From the NCBI GenBank assembly GCA_003024985.2, contig PXIH01S0009777.1: a stretch of 15,102 bases of DNA. The stretch is one strand, 5' to 3'. The position numbers and the translations under genes are program-made. The stretch comes from Euperipatoides rowelli. Taxonomy: Eukaryota > Onychophora > Udeonychophora > Euonychophora > Peripatopsidae. The notes under the pieces were generated by a model. That model did not search any database. It was not told the DNA's origin and saw only the letters and a program-made list of their open reading frames with translations. Of this stretch, positions 8,313-15,102 are shown piece after piece. Position 1 is the stretch's first letter. Every line of letters begins with the position of its first letter.

Positions 8313-9520
8313 CCGTTATATAAAATAACAGGAAAAAAGTTTGGTGTAGGGTAGTTTTAGTTGCAGTCATTGCAGAGGGCACCACGATATTCACCAGATA
8401 TATGGTCATGGTCAGCGACTTTATATAAAGATGATGTAAATGGCTGTTGACAAAATAAACATTCAGTTGGTTTTTCATGATCTATATTTTTTGTGGTCAA
8501 CTTAATAGGAGTAATAGTTTCAAAATATGTTTTATGAATTAGTTGTTTATCTTCATATAAACATTTGATGAACTCATAACTATTCTTGATATAGTAGACA
8601 AAGAATGATGGTAAGTGCTTTTGGATAATGTTTTTGTCATTGACTTGTTATAAAATGCACTCAAAGTATGCATAAATAACGAATGGTATTTTATGTATTT
8701 TACTGAAATCATTGAATTTTAAAATATTTTTACCTGGAGTCAGTAGAACAATCGGGGCACAGCCATGTTTAAAACAAAGTTATTGTTGTTTAAGTAGTAA
8801 GTCAGATCAGGTGAAATGACTGAAACAGTTTCTGCAGAAAAAAATTTCATGTTGATATTTAGTGACTTGTGATCGTAAAAGTCGACTTAGATTATTTGTC
8901 CTTGTAATGTGTTTGAACAGCTTTATCTTTTGCTTTATGCACTTCATTCATTTCATCTTCATTCATGCTCCTTGTATTACTTGCTTCATCTTCGACATCA
9001 TTCTTATCTATTTTATCTTCATCTATTTTTCTTGGCTACTTAATCAGAAACAGAAGGTCTGCTATTCTCCCATACTGGGTAGTAGTATTAGTGTAGAGAG
9101 GGTAAAATGTTTCTTATTCATAAGAAATAACATTTATGGAGATTTGGTTCTGCTGCTCAAATTTGGTGATGTAACTGAATTTAACAGAAAAGGATATACC
9201 AGTAAAATGTAATTCCTCCAAATATTCAATATAGTGGCTAAAACGTTGAGGTTGCTTTTTCCAATCTACTGCGTGTAGAGCGGCTAAAATGCTCCATAGA
9301 AAACATTTTTGTCATTGTTTTGAACATTGATGCAGCTTTTTTCTTAGTAATGAAACCAGGAAGAGAAAGATAGCGGCTACCTTTGAGAGGTTGGCATTTG
9401 TTGGTGTAAATTTATAAACATAATTTCTTCAAACATCCAACCAGCCCCCTTCTGAGTAAACTCATTGATTTCTTGAAGAATTTTAGAGATGGCGGTATTC
9501 CGTTTTTCCATGATGTTGAT
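8313..9520 (-). pseudogene. Polinton-type family B DNA polymerase remnant (N-terminal half)
   Basis: Broken remains of a virus-like, probably protein-primed, family B DNA polymerase as carried by Polinton/Maverick-type elements; its role there would be copying the element. Reading the minus strand downward in coordinate, blocks occur in the family's order: an N-terminal block with QKGAGWMFEE (about 9440-9480); a clean open block of about 48 codons at 9121-9267 containing FEQQNQISINV; an acidic open linker (about 8885-9050); NLSRLLRSQVTKY (about 8856-8897); a Cys-pair finger (CRNC, about 8830); the exonuclease-I-like block FVIYAYFEC (8657-8686), where the Asp expected in the middle is Tyr; a Cys pair (CLFC); and DHDHISGEYRGALCNDCN (8345-8418) with FFPVILYN after it. 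Stops and frame changes are frequent, and the polymerase domain itself (palm, YxDTD-type motif) is absent. The assignment rests on recognised motifs; exact limits are approximate. Confidence 0.72.
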
Positions 9521-9719
9521 CCCTTCAGAGATGAAAATTCTTCAGCTTAAACATTTTGCCAATGGTGTTTTGTTCTCGAGAGGACAAACATCTAAAAGAA
9601 GATTCGCTTTCAATGAATGTGTCAAATAGGGTATCAGTTTCTTAATGATGGTAGTCATCACACCATTGAGGAAACTAATGAAACCTTGACCTGGTTTCGG
9701 CATTAGTCGTAGGCTCTGA
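9521..9719 (-). other. Possible 5' part of the polymerase remnant or junction DNA
   Basis: On the minus strand a frame is open through most of this stretch (with NGVMTTIIKKLIPYL and a stop near 9545) and then leads towards the GAGW block of the polymerase remnant. I do not recognise it. It lies between the polymerase remnant and the truncated hAT transposase, so the junction of the two elements must be here. Confidence 0.35.
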
Positions 9720-9870
9720 AGTCGGCAATAAATAATACAATAGGTTATTTGTAAATCTGCATTGCAGCAGGCCCTTCAGTGCATAAACCAACACATTTAG
9801 TCCAAGACAAGTCATATTTTTGCACATAACCATCAATGGCTTTAAAAATTTCAGCACCAGTTGTACGACC
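9720..9870 (-). pseudogene. hAT transposase fragment, downstream part
   Basis: Minus-strand codons in 9778-9870 encode GRTTGAEIFKAIDGYVQKYD and CVGLCT, and 9777 downward continues in frame as EGPAAM, which matches the CTDGAAAM block of ZBED5/SCAND3-like hAT transposases (the usual Asp is Glu here). A stop follows soon and no C-terminal hAT dimerisation block is present. 9778-9870 is an exact copy of 11018-11110, where the upstream part of the same transposase ends. Joining across the 93-bp identity would make one continuous truncated transposase, so the intervening DNA looks displaced. Confidence 0.85.
9778..9870. repeat. 93-bp exact direct repeat, copy 1
   Basis: Identical base for base to 11018-11110. 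An N follows immediately at 9871, and an N immediately precedes the other copy at 11017. Both copies lie in a hAT gene that is otherwise full of old damage, so perfect identity means either a very recent duplication or an assembly overlap written twice. Confidence 0.95.
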
Positions 9871-9871
9871 N

Positions 9872-11016
9872 TCGAAGAAATTAGCCAAAAGATCATGATT
9901 ATATATATTATCATTATTTATTGAAATATAATCAATATAGCCAGTGTTATTTTTATTTTGTTTAATATGATTTAATAAGATTTTATTATTAGATCTAGAT
10001 TGAAGTATCAAATCATGTTCAAACTTTTTCCTACATTTGGATTTTAGTCCATTTATTTTGTTCCTCTGAATGGAATATTTTTTGAAAGAGATGGTGTCCT
10101 TCTTTAATTGACATTCTTTAAAAAGATTATTACGAATTTTTATTTCAGCTAATAGATTTTTATTTAAACATTTATTTTTATTTTTCTGTTTATTAACTAT
10201 TTTGAAATGATAATATTATTGTCAATTATATTTTTTATAGCATAAGTAATCTGTTTAAAATCTTTATCTATACAATTTTAATCAAGAAAAAGATAGTCTA
10301 TTAATAACGCACTTAATAAACTAAATCTAGTCATGTAATTGGCATTTTTGAAGTCATAATGAAGAAAAGATATTTTCTTTCTAGAATCATTTTTAGTAAA
10401 ATTTAAATTTATATTTAGAGAGGCATGATTACTTTTGCCATAGGGGTTACATTCTATGGTTACATTCTTAATAGTATAGTCATTTAAGCAGAGTACAACA
10501 TCAAGTAGAGAAATAGAAGAGATTTGAAATCTAGTACAGTTTTTAACTTTTTGAATGAAATCACAGTCAGCAAAAAAATTACATATCAAATTACAATAGG
10601 ATGATTCAGGGTAGTTATTAATATAATTATCCCAGCTGATTAATGGAAGATTTAAATCTCCAATTATTATTAAATCATCAAAGTTCTTATGCTTGTATTC
10701 TATCAAAGTTTCATTTAATATTTGCAATAATTTATTATCGTTAGAAGGGTTATTATTTGGTGGTCTGTATATAATGCCAATCAACAGTTTAATTCTCTTT
10801 ATAGTTAGAGAAAACCAAATGTTTTCAGTATTTATTTGTTAGAGGGAGTAAATATATCATAAAAAAAAAGATTTGAAAATAAAACATAACAGATAATACC
10901 ACCTCACTTTTTATTACCTTTTCTATCTTGCCTGTATAAAATTTCATAGTTGTGGATAGATATCATGTCATCAGTAATTGCATCCTTAAGCCAAGTTTCA
11001 ACTAACAAAATGAAAT
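9872..11016 (-). pseudogene. CR1/L2-like non-LTR retrotransposon ORF2 fragment (endonuclease plus linker)
   Basis: Minus-strand coding for the apurinic-type endonuclease (EEP fold) that nicks target DNA for non-LTR retrotransposons. It starts mid-domain with LLVETWLKD (10983-11010), continues with EILYRQDRKGNKK, a stop, then GGIICYV, and after a damaged stretch enters a clean open frame at 10784-10278. That frame holds IIYRPPN, IIGDLNLPLISWDNY (Asp and Asn of the active site), LLDVVL and SNHASLN (the SDH-like block, with Asn for Asp). A basic linker follows (about 10180-9890), ending in LLANFF just before 9871, where the reverse transcriptase domain should begin. The N-terminus, reverse transcriptase and 3' tail are missing; both limits are N characters. 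Damage is light compared with the DNA transposons nearby. The clade is inferred from motif style only. Confidence 0.87.
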
Positions 11017-11017
11017 N

Positions 11018-11110
11018 AGTGCATAAACCAACACATTTAGTCCAAGACAAGTCATATTTTTGCACATAACCATCAATGGCTTTAAAAATTTCAGCACCAG
11101 TTGTACGACC
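11018..11110. repeat. 93-bp exact direct repeat, copy 2
   Basis: Identical to 9778-9870. This copy is in continuous frame with the upstream hAT transposase; the other copy is in continuous frame with the downstream residues. Confidence 0.95.
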
Positions 11111-11865
11111 TGATATTTCCAGGCAAGTCAGAAGTTCTTCACACGTACGTTTTTTTCAAAATCAATATACTTCACATAAACTAAGATAGCTTTGTTTGTT
11201 ATAACAGTAGATTCATCAGTTTGAAGAGAAAACCACTTAGATTGTTTTACTTTTGATATCAATTGATTTTCTACATCTGTAGACATGACCTCCATCCTTC
11301 ATGTAACTGTGTTGTTAGAAAGCGGTATACATTTCATTTTTTGGGAAGACTTTTCCCCCAATATTTCACGAGTTGCCTCAAGAATACATGGCAAAATTAA
11401 ATTTTCGCCTATATATAGTAAACGGTTTTTTTTCTTTAACAATAAATTCTTAAAGATATAAGATAAGACGCTATTAGACAAGATTTATAATGACTGGAAA
11501 ATATTTGCATTGCTCTTTTGCTTGATTTTAGCTCAGCTTCTTTACGCTTAAAAAAGTCAATAGGCCTGCCAACATATTTTTTGTGTTTAGATTCAAAGTG
11601 GCGGAGCAATTTTGCTGGTTTCATTGCTTCATTACTTAAAATTTCAGCGCAGATTACACATTGAGGTATTTGAATATCTGTATTTTGAATGAATGTGAAG
11701 CCATACTTAATATAATCAGGAATATATATTTACAGTTAGCAGTTTTTCTACATTTTTCCCACTTGCAACTTCTCCTACTTCAACAACATTCGGCATGGCT
11801 TCACGAGATTCAGCCTCAACAGGTTTTTGTTTTAAAAAATTAAACAAATTACCCTGCTCACTCAT
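11018..11865 (-). pseudogene. BED-finger hAT transposase (ZBED5/SCAND3-like), upstream part, truncated
   Basis: The start is taken as the ATG at 11865 (MSEQGNLFNFLKQK). After one frame break comes a BED-type zinc finger: QCVICAEIL (11640-11666) and LLRHFESKH (about 11581-11613) give C-x2-C and H-x4-H. DFFKRKEAELKSSK follows, then a second break, an open stretch with IGENLILPCILEATREILG and IPLSNNTVT (about 11299-11420), then ADV-type sequence leading to WFSLQTDEST with the first catalytic Asp (about 11205-11240), and AILVYVKYIDFEK. It reaches GRTTGAEIF and CVGLCT at 11018, where an N interrupts it. At least three frame breaks or stops make it inactive. The family normally has about 600 residues; roughly the first half is here. 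Confidence 0.9.
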
Positions 11866-11945
11866 TACAAATACAAGGATTGAAAAAATATTAGAATACA
11901 CTCACCACTAAACAATTTCACAACATACCTGCCAACCCAGTAAAA

Positions 11946-11996
11946 CCAAAAATACTAAGATCTACATCCAAAAATATGAAAATGGGGCCAAAAATA
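11946..11996 (+). repeat. Left subterminal array, three CCAAAAATA
   Basis: Copies at 11946-11954, 11968-11976 and 11988-11996, at 22- and 20-bp steps, between the left terminal repeat and the first N. Two of them extend to CCAAAAATACTAA. Confidence 0.85.
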
Positions 11997-12082
11997 CTAA
12001 AACTTTTTACTCAAAATNTTTGTAGTGAATTGACATTAGAAAAGATCCATAAAACATCAAATTTATTATAGTTCAGTAATTG

Positions 12083-13083
12083 CTAGAAGTCTTTGCACAC
12101 TGGTTTTATAGTTCTACCAGATTTAGTTTTTATACTACGTTGTGTATTGGGAAGCATGCTAGTACAAGAAGTATTTATAGAAACGGTTTCTTTATTCAAT
12201 ATACTGAGATCATCTTTATCAGGTATGTTAATTTTACAGGTATTATTGTGTAGTTTAATTACATCGGGTGAAATAAGATTGATTGATTTTTCAGATCTTT
12301 CACAGGAATGTAGACTAGTAGTAATAGTATAATTTGTTAGATAATCCAATAAACTGTTTGCAACAGACTTCCCAACATAAGATATATAAGAAACACCTTC
12401 CATATACAGAGCAGATTCATGGAGTTCAACTTCATTAAACTGAATCAACTCTGTATCAACAAAAATGATGTCTATTTGATCTATAAGAGGATATGTAAGT
12501 TCAAAGTAAATTACTTCTTCAGAATGAGGTATGATATTTGTGTAAGGCAGAAAAGAAGTGGAAGGGTTGTCGCTCATAAATAACTCCTCAGTATTCCAAT
12601 CAACCTCCTCTTCTCTGGGGAGAAATATTATAGAAGCAAAATCTATTGTCGTATCATTTTTAGTTTGAGAAAGGACACAATCAGCAGATATTAAATCTGT
12701 ATCCTCATTCAAATATTTTTGCACATTTACATTCTGATATTGTGGAAATACAAGATCCAAAGGTTCAATAAAACATTCCTCAAATTCCAAATTCTTAGTT
12801 ACTGCACTACAAAGATCAAGTCTCTTTTTTTTTCTATAGAAAAATCTAGTATCAAAATACAACATATCAAACTTCCTTTCCTCTTCAATAAAGTTAATAT
12901 GTAAATTAGTATCAAAGGTTTGTATAGAGGACAAATCGTTCCATACATAACCAATACATAAGTATCTTAAAAGATAGTATTGAGTTTCCACATAAAAACA
13001 ATCAAGGCTATCTGAACTAGTTTTCAATTTACAAATACGATAATAATTATTACCTAAAATTAAGTTTATTCTGGAGTGAAGAC
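12083..13083 (-). CDS. Unrecognised acidic protein, ORF B of the inverted-repeat element
   Basis: An uninterrupted frame of about 314 codons from a TTG at 13027 to the stop at 12083, open upstream to about 13083. By chance such a frame in DNA this AT-rich is very unlikely, so it is or recently was coding. I do not recognise the protein. It is acidic, rich in Asp, Glu, Asn and Ser, has a basic patch FFYRKKKRLD (residues 62-71), no clear membrane segment, and ends in SGRTIKPVCKDF, a tail style seen in many transposable-element and chromatin-related proteins. The first ATG lies about 54 codons in, so either initiation is internal, or the frame is a continuation of ORF A: it overlaps the end of that frame by about 20 nt in the -1 register. 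A TTTTAG/G acceptor-like site near 13052 would allow splicing instead. The plus-strand frames here are its shadows. Confidence 0.6.
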
Positions 13084-13869
13084 ATTAAAAGATTGTGTTC
13101 CTTTCTTGAATGAAAAAATCAACGCCTTGCACACAGGCAAAAACAAATTTGATGTTCCTTCATGGTCATAATTTAGGGTAAAATAGTCTTCTAAAACTAA
13201 TTGACAAGTAGTTGCAACAATACAAGAATTAATGTTCAAAGTTGTGTGAGTCTGCCCAGAATCTAATGTATTTTTTTGATCATCAGAACAGAGTTCTAAA
13301 GTTTGCGTATCAGCATCACATTTTAACTCCAAAGATCCATCACACCGTATTGTTTGAGCACCAAAATCTCGAGTGATTACCGGAGCAGTATCATCATTAG
13401 AGTAATTTTTAGATTCATAACGGTTAAAATTTTTTAGACTAGGAAAATCATTATATAATAATCCAAATTTTGTATTAAGATCATCAAATAAATTTCGTAA
13501 TTTAACATAAGGCAATTCATCATCCAGATTGTCACATTTATAACAAACTAATGCTTTATCATTAGAATTAAAACTATCACAATTACAGTCCTCGGGAATA
13601 ATTAATTTAGAACTTCTTGTATTAATTTCCTCACTGTGAAATTCATTTTCAGTAGCTTCTTTCTTTTTATTTATTTCTCTTTGAAGAATTGAGTCTACCG
13701 CTAACAATTCTGAATCATCTCTAACGTTATCTGTCGTTGATATTACAGAATCCTGTTCTTCTTTACTCGCTAATAGTTCTTTAGATTTGTTTTTTTCTAA
13801 TAAACAGGAATAGCATTCGAAAAAATCCTTTATATTAGCGTAATTGTTNATTTGACGTATTTGAAACAT
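13066..13869 (-). CDS. Unrecognised Cys-containing protein, ORF A of the inverted-repeat element
   Basis: A frame of about 267 codons from the ATG at 13869 to the stop at 13066, with one ambiguous codon at the N (13849). Not recognised. Counting from the TTG just before that ATG, Cys pairs lie at residues 20/23 (ECYSC), 96/98 (DCNC) and 110/113 (CYKC); the last four form C-x-C-x11-C-x2-C, which could hold a zinc ion. Between them is a highly charged, probably disordered stretch (31-90). FGAQT at 170-174 and DADTQTLEL at 186-194 resemble the short xxTQT linear motifs bound by dynein light chain LC8 or repeated in transposon proteins. No signal peptide or membrane segment. It precedes ORF B on the same strand, with about 20 nt shared. 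The first eight codons lie across the N and may belong to other DNA. Confidence 0.6.
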   Translation of the reverse strand: MFQIRQXNNYANIKDFFECYSCLLEKNKSKELLASKEEQDSVISTTDNVRDDSELLAVDSILQREINKKKEATENEFHSEEINTRSSKLIIPEDCNCDSFNSNDKALVCYKCDNLDDELPYVKLRNLFDDLNTKFGLLYNDFPSLKNFNRYESKNYSNDDTAPVITRDFGAQTIRCDGSLELKCDADTQTLELCSDDQKNTLDSGQTHTTLNINSCIVATTCQLVLEDYFTLNYDHEGTSNLFLPVCKALIFSFKKGTQSFNVFTPE

Positions 13870-13953
13870 CAATGGCTATAGAAAAAAGATATTTTATAAA
13901 CATAAAATTGAGAAATAAATATAATATACAGTAGGGCCTATATGAAATTAAAA

Positions 13954-14001
13954 AAATCGTAAAAGGGTATTGAAAATCGTACATTTTATGATTAAATCGT
14001 A
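13954..14001 (+). repeat. Right subterminal array, three AAATCGTA
   Basis: Copies at 13954-13961, 13974-13981 and 13994-14001, exactly 20 bp apart, four bases from the right terminal repeat. The motif differs from that of the left array, so the two ends are not symmetric. Confidence 0.88.
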
Positions 14002-14119
14002 AAAGTTGGCAGGTATGTCACAAGCTTCAAGTTTATTAAAAAATGAATAAAGAATAACCATATATACTTACAGCGTTTTTGAGTACAACATATGAGCAAT
14101 GGTTGTCAGATAGTAGTGC

Positions 14120-14391
14120 CTAGTGTCTGGATCCCAGATATGCAGTTTCCTCCAGCCTAAAACTAATCTTAACTACACCCTGACCCTAACTCCAACATAA
14201 ATATAGCAAATTAAAGGATCTCTAACCTTATCTCACCCTGACCCTAAATCCAACATAAATATTAAATCGTATTTAAAAATAAGTGAGCTAATAAATAAAA
14301 TAGTACACTCTACTGCAGATAGAATGCAAGCCGACCTCTGATTTGCTGATTTTGGCTTGAACATCATGCATATCTGGGATCCAGACACTAG
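14120..14391. mobile_element. 272-bp MITE with perfect 25-bp inverted repeats
   Basis: 14120-14144 (beginning CTAGTGTCTGGATCCC) and 14367-14391 are exact reverse complements. Flanking bases allow a TA or CTAG target duplication (CTAG/GTG...CAC/TAG style), which would fit a Tc1/mariner-type parent, but the palindromic CTAG prevents a firm choice. No ORF. The interior holds a 29-bp unit twice (14176-14204 and 14234-14262, one mismatch) beginning CACCCTGACCCTAA. Perfect ends imply a recently active family. Confidence 0.9.
14176..14262 (+). repeat. Two 29-bp units with CCCTGACCCTAA core inside the MITE
   Basis: The units at 14176-14204 and 14234-14262 differ at one position (C versus A) and are 58 bp apart, start to start. 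The CCCTGACCCTAA core resembles a telomere-like hexamer but is only one or two units long. Confidence 0.88.
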
Positions 14392-14751
14392 TGTAGCACG
14401 GTAGCACAGTGTGGTGATTGGAATGTGAAACAGAGTTTTATTTTGTTTACATGTGACACAAATATATGCGCAGATGTTAAAAACATGGTCAAATTGTAGT
14501 AAGGCCTTTCAATCGTTAACAGCTTCTAATCTTTAACAGTATCGATATAGGAAAAGAAATAAACATTGTAGCACGTAAAAATAGTAATCTGTCCTAAACA
14601 ACCACAAAGTAACTGTTCTATCATTTTTAAAAAAAATATACCTATATTCAAAATACAACTAATTACATTTTTTTCATTCTTTTAACAAATTATTGCATAT
14701 ATTTATTTATGCTGCCACTAAAACTAGGATTTTTTTTTAATTGATAAAATA
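14392..14751. other. AT-rich spacer, no gene seen
   Basis: No coding content on either strand. It lies between the MITE and the hAT-type terminus. Confidence 0.5.
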
Positions 14752-14819
14752 GCCATGGACACCCTGACAATGTGCCATGGACCACAAGTGTTCCGTGGAC
14801 CACAGTTTGGGAACCACTG
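14752..14819 (-). mobile_element. hAT-type terminal sequence (right end)
   Basis: On the minus strand, from 14819, the sequence opens CAGTGGTTCCCAAACTGTGG and continues with repeated GTGGTCC/GTGGTCCATGG units, as in hAT elements. It faces left, towards the minus-strand BED-finger hAT transposase that starts at 11865, and so could be that element's 5' end with the 11924-14017 and 14120-14391 elements nested between. See the left-end candidate at 6531. Confidence 0.7.
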
Positions 14820-15102
14820 TCTTAAGTGATCACCTAATTTTTAAAATTGTATATCCTAATACATTATAAAAATCAAGATTGTTTAGATTTTCTTTAGATA
14901 ATGAAATAAAAAATTTATTCAAAAAAGAAAAATTATTATGTCTGTGTGTAGATAAACATAATAGATTAAAAAACTATTAAAGTGTAATTTAATATACGTA
15001 AATAAATAAACTAACTAGGACTGACTAATAATAATAACAGGATTTTGATAACATTTGAATACGGAACTATATAAAAATAAACGTGCAGGAGCTGGAACTT
15101 AA
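14820..15102. other. AT-rich flank, no gene seen
   Basis: No repeat or coding content recognised outside the hAT-type terminus. Confidence 0.5.

Larger units (their letters stand above)
11924..14017. mobile_element. Inverted-repeat element with 6-bp target duplication and phased subterminal arrays
   Basis: CATACCTGCCAAC at 11924-11936 is matched by its exact reverse complement at 14005-14017. Directly outside, TCACAA at 11918-11923 is repeated at 14018-14023, a good 6-bp target-site duplication. Just inside the left end CCAAAAATA occurs at 11946, 11968 and 11988; just inside the right end AAATCGTA occurs at 13954, 13974 and 13994. The 20-22-bp spacing, about two helical turns, is what transposase-binding arrays look like. 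The superfamily is not settled: hAT and P elements usually give 8 bp and Polintons give 6 bp but have much longer terminal repeats. N characters at 12018 and 13849 split the unit into 94-bp and 168-bp ends and a 1,830-bp core that carries two ORFs. Confidence 0.82.

Noticed and set aside
8862-9212. 116-codon plus-strand ORF rich in Phe and Ile
   Set aside because: It is the antisense of the acidic linker and a conserved block of the polymerase remnant; its hydrophobic look comes from TTCATC repeats.
9745-10011. One 88-codon protein joining NFF and GRTTGAEIF
   Set aside because: It crosses the N at 9871 and fuses a retrotransposon linker to a hAT fragment; the shared frame is chance.
12093-12904. 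Plus-strand ORFs of 79 and 61 codons
   Set aside because: Shadows of the 314-codon minus-strand frame.
11918-14023. Polinton ends, because of the 6-bp TSD and the polymerase remnant nearby
   Set aside because: The terminal repeats are only 13 bp, Polinton repeats are hundreds of bp, and the polymerase remnant lies outside this unit.
14176-14262. Telomeric repeat array
   Set aside because: Only one or two hexamer-like units per copy, inside a MITE.

Overview
The window looks like AT-rich (roughly 70% by eye), non-coding, repeat-laden nuclear DNA of an invertebrate animal. The evidence is the company it keeps: decayed pogo-like, PIF/Harbinger and hAT transposases, a CR1/L2-like non-LTR retrotransposon piece, a virus-like (Polinton-type) family B DNA polymerase remnant, MITE-like inverted-repeat elements, microsatellites and no bacterial-style operons. 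I cannot name the species. No rRNA, tRNA, CRISPR or clear host exon was seen. Single N characters occur at 3597, 9871, 11017, 12018 and 13849; some appear to be contig joins.

Layout. 1-2522: AT-rich spacer bracketed by two direct copies of a 117-bp repeat (1-117 and 2406-2522). 2523-3735 (minus): broken pogo-like DDE transposase, whose C-terminal reading frame runs straight into the second 117-bp copy. 3793-4170: short GGGTAATATGGGG-type motifs in both orientations. 4190-4925 (plus): broken PIF/Harbinger transposase, divergent from the pogo gene. 5191-5240: two interleaved inverted repeats. 5540-6277 (minus): decayed gene of a dispersed invertebrate family with Cys-rich modules. 6531: a hAT-type terminus; a matching inverted terminus lies at 14819. 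6600-8310: spacer with microsatellites and a diverged tandem duplication. 8313-9520 (minus): remnant of the N-terminal half of a Polinton-type DNA polymerase B. 9720-11865 (minus): truncated BED-finger hAT transposase, split by a 1,145-bp CR1-like endonuclease segment with an N at each edge and an exact 93-bp duplication outside it.

11924-14017 is the most interesting part. It has 13-bp terminal inverted repeats, a 6-bp TCACAA target-site duplication, and subterminal motif arrays with about 20-bp spacing at both ends. Inside lie the only long uninterrupted reading frames of the window: two unrecognised minus-strand ORFs (about 267 and 314 codons) that overlap by about 20 nt in a -1 relation. 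14120-14391 is a 272-bp MITE with perfect 25-bp inverted repeats. The rest, to 15102, is AT-rich spacer.

Most coding traces are dead transposon genes in different states of decay, so they do not act together as a pathway. The two unrecognised ORFs are the exception worth following, with the caution that an N at each edge of their segment leaves its placement uncertain.
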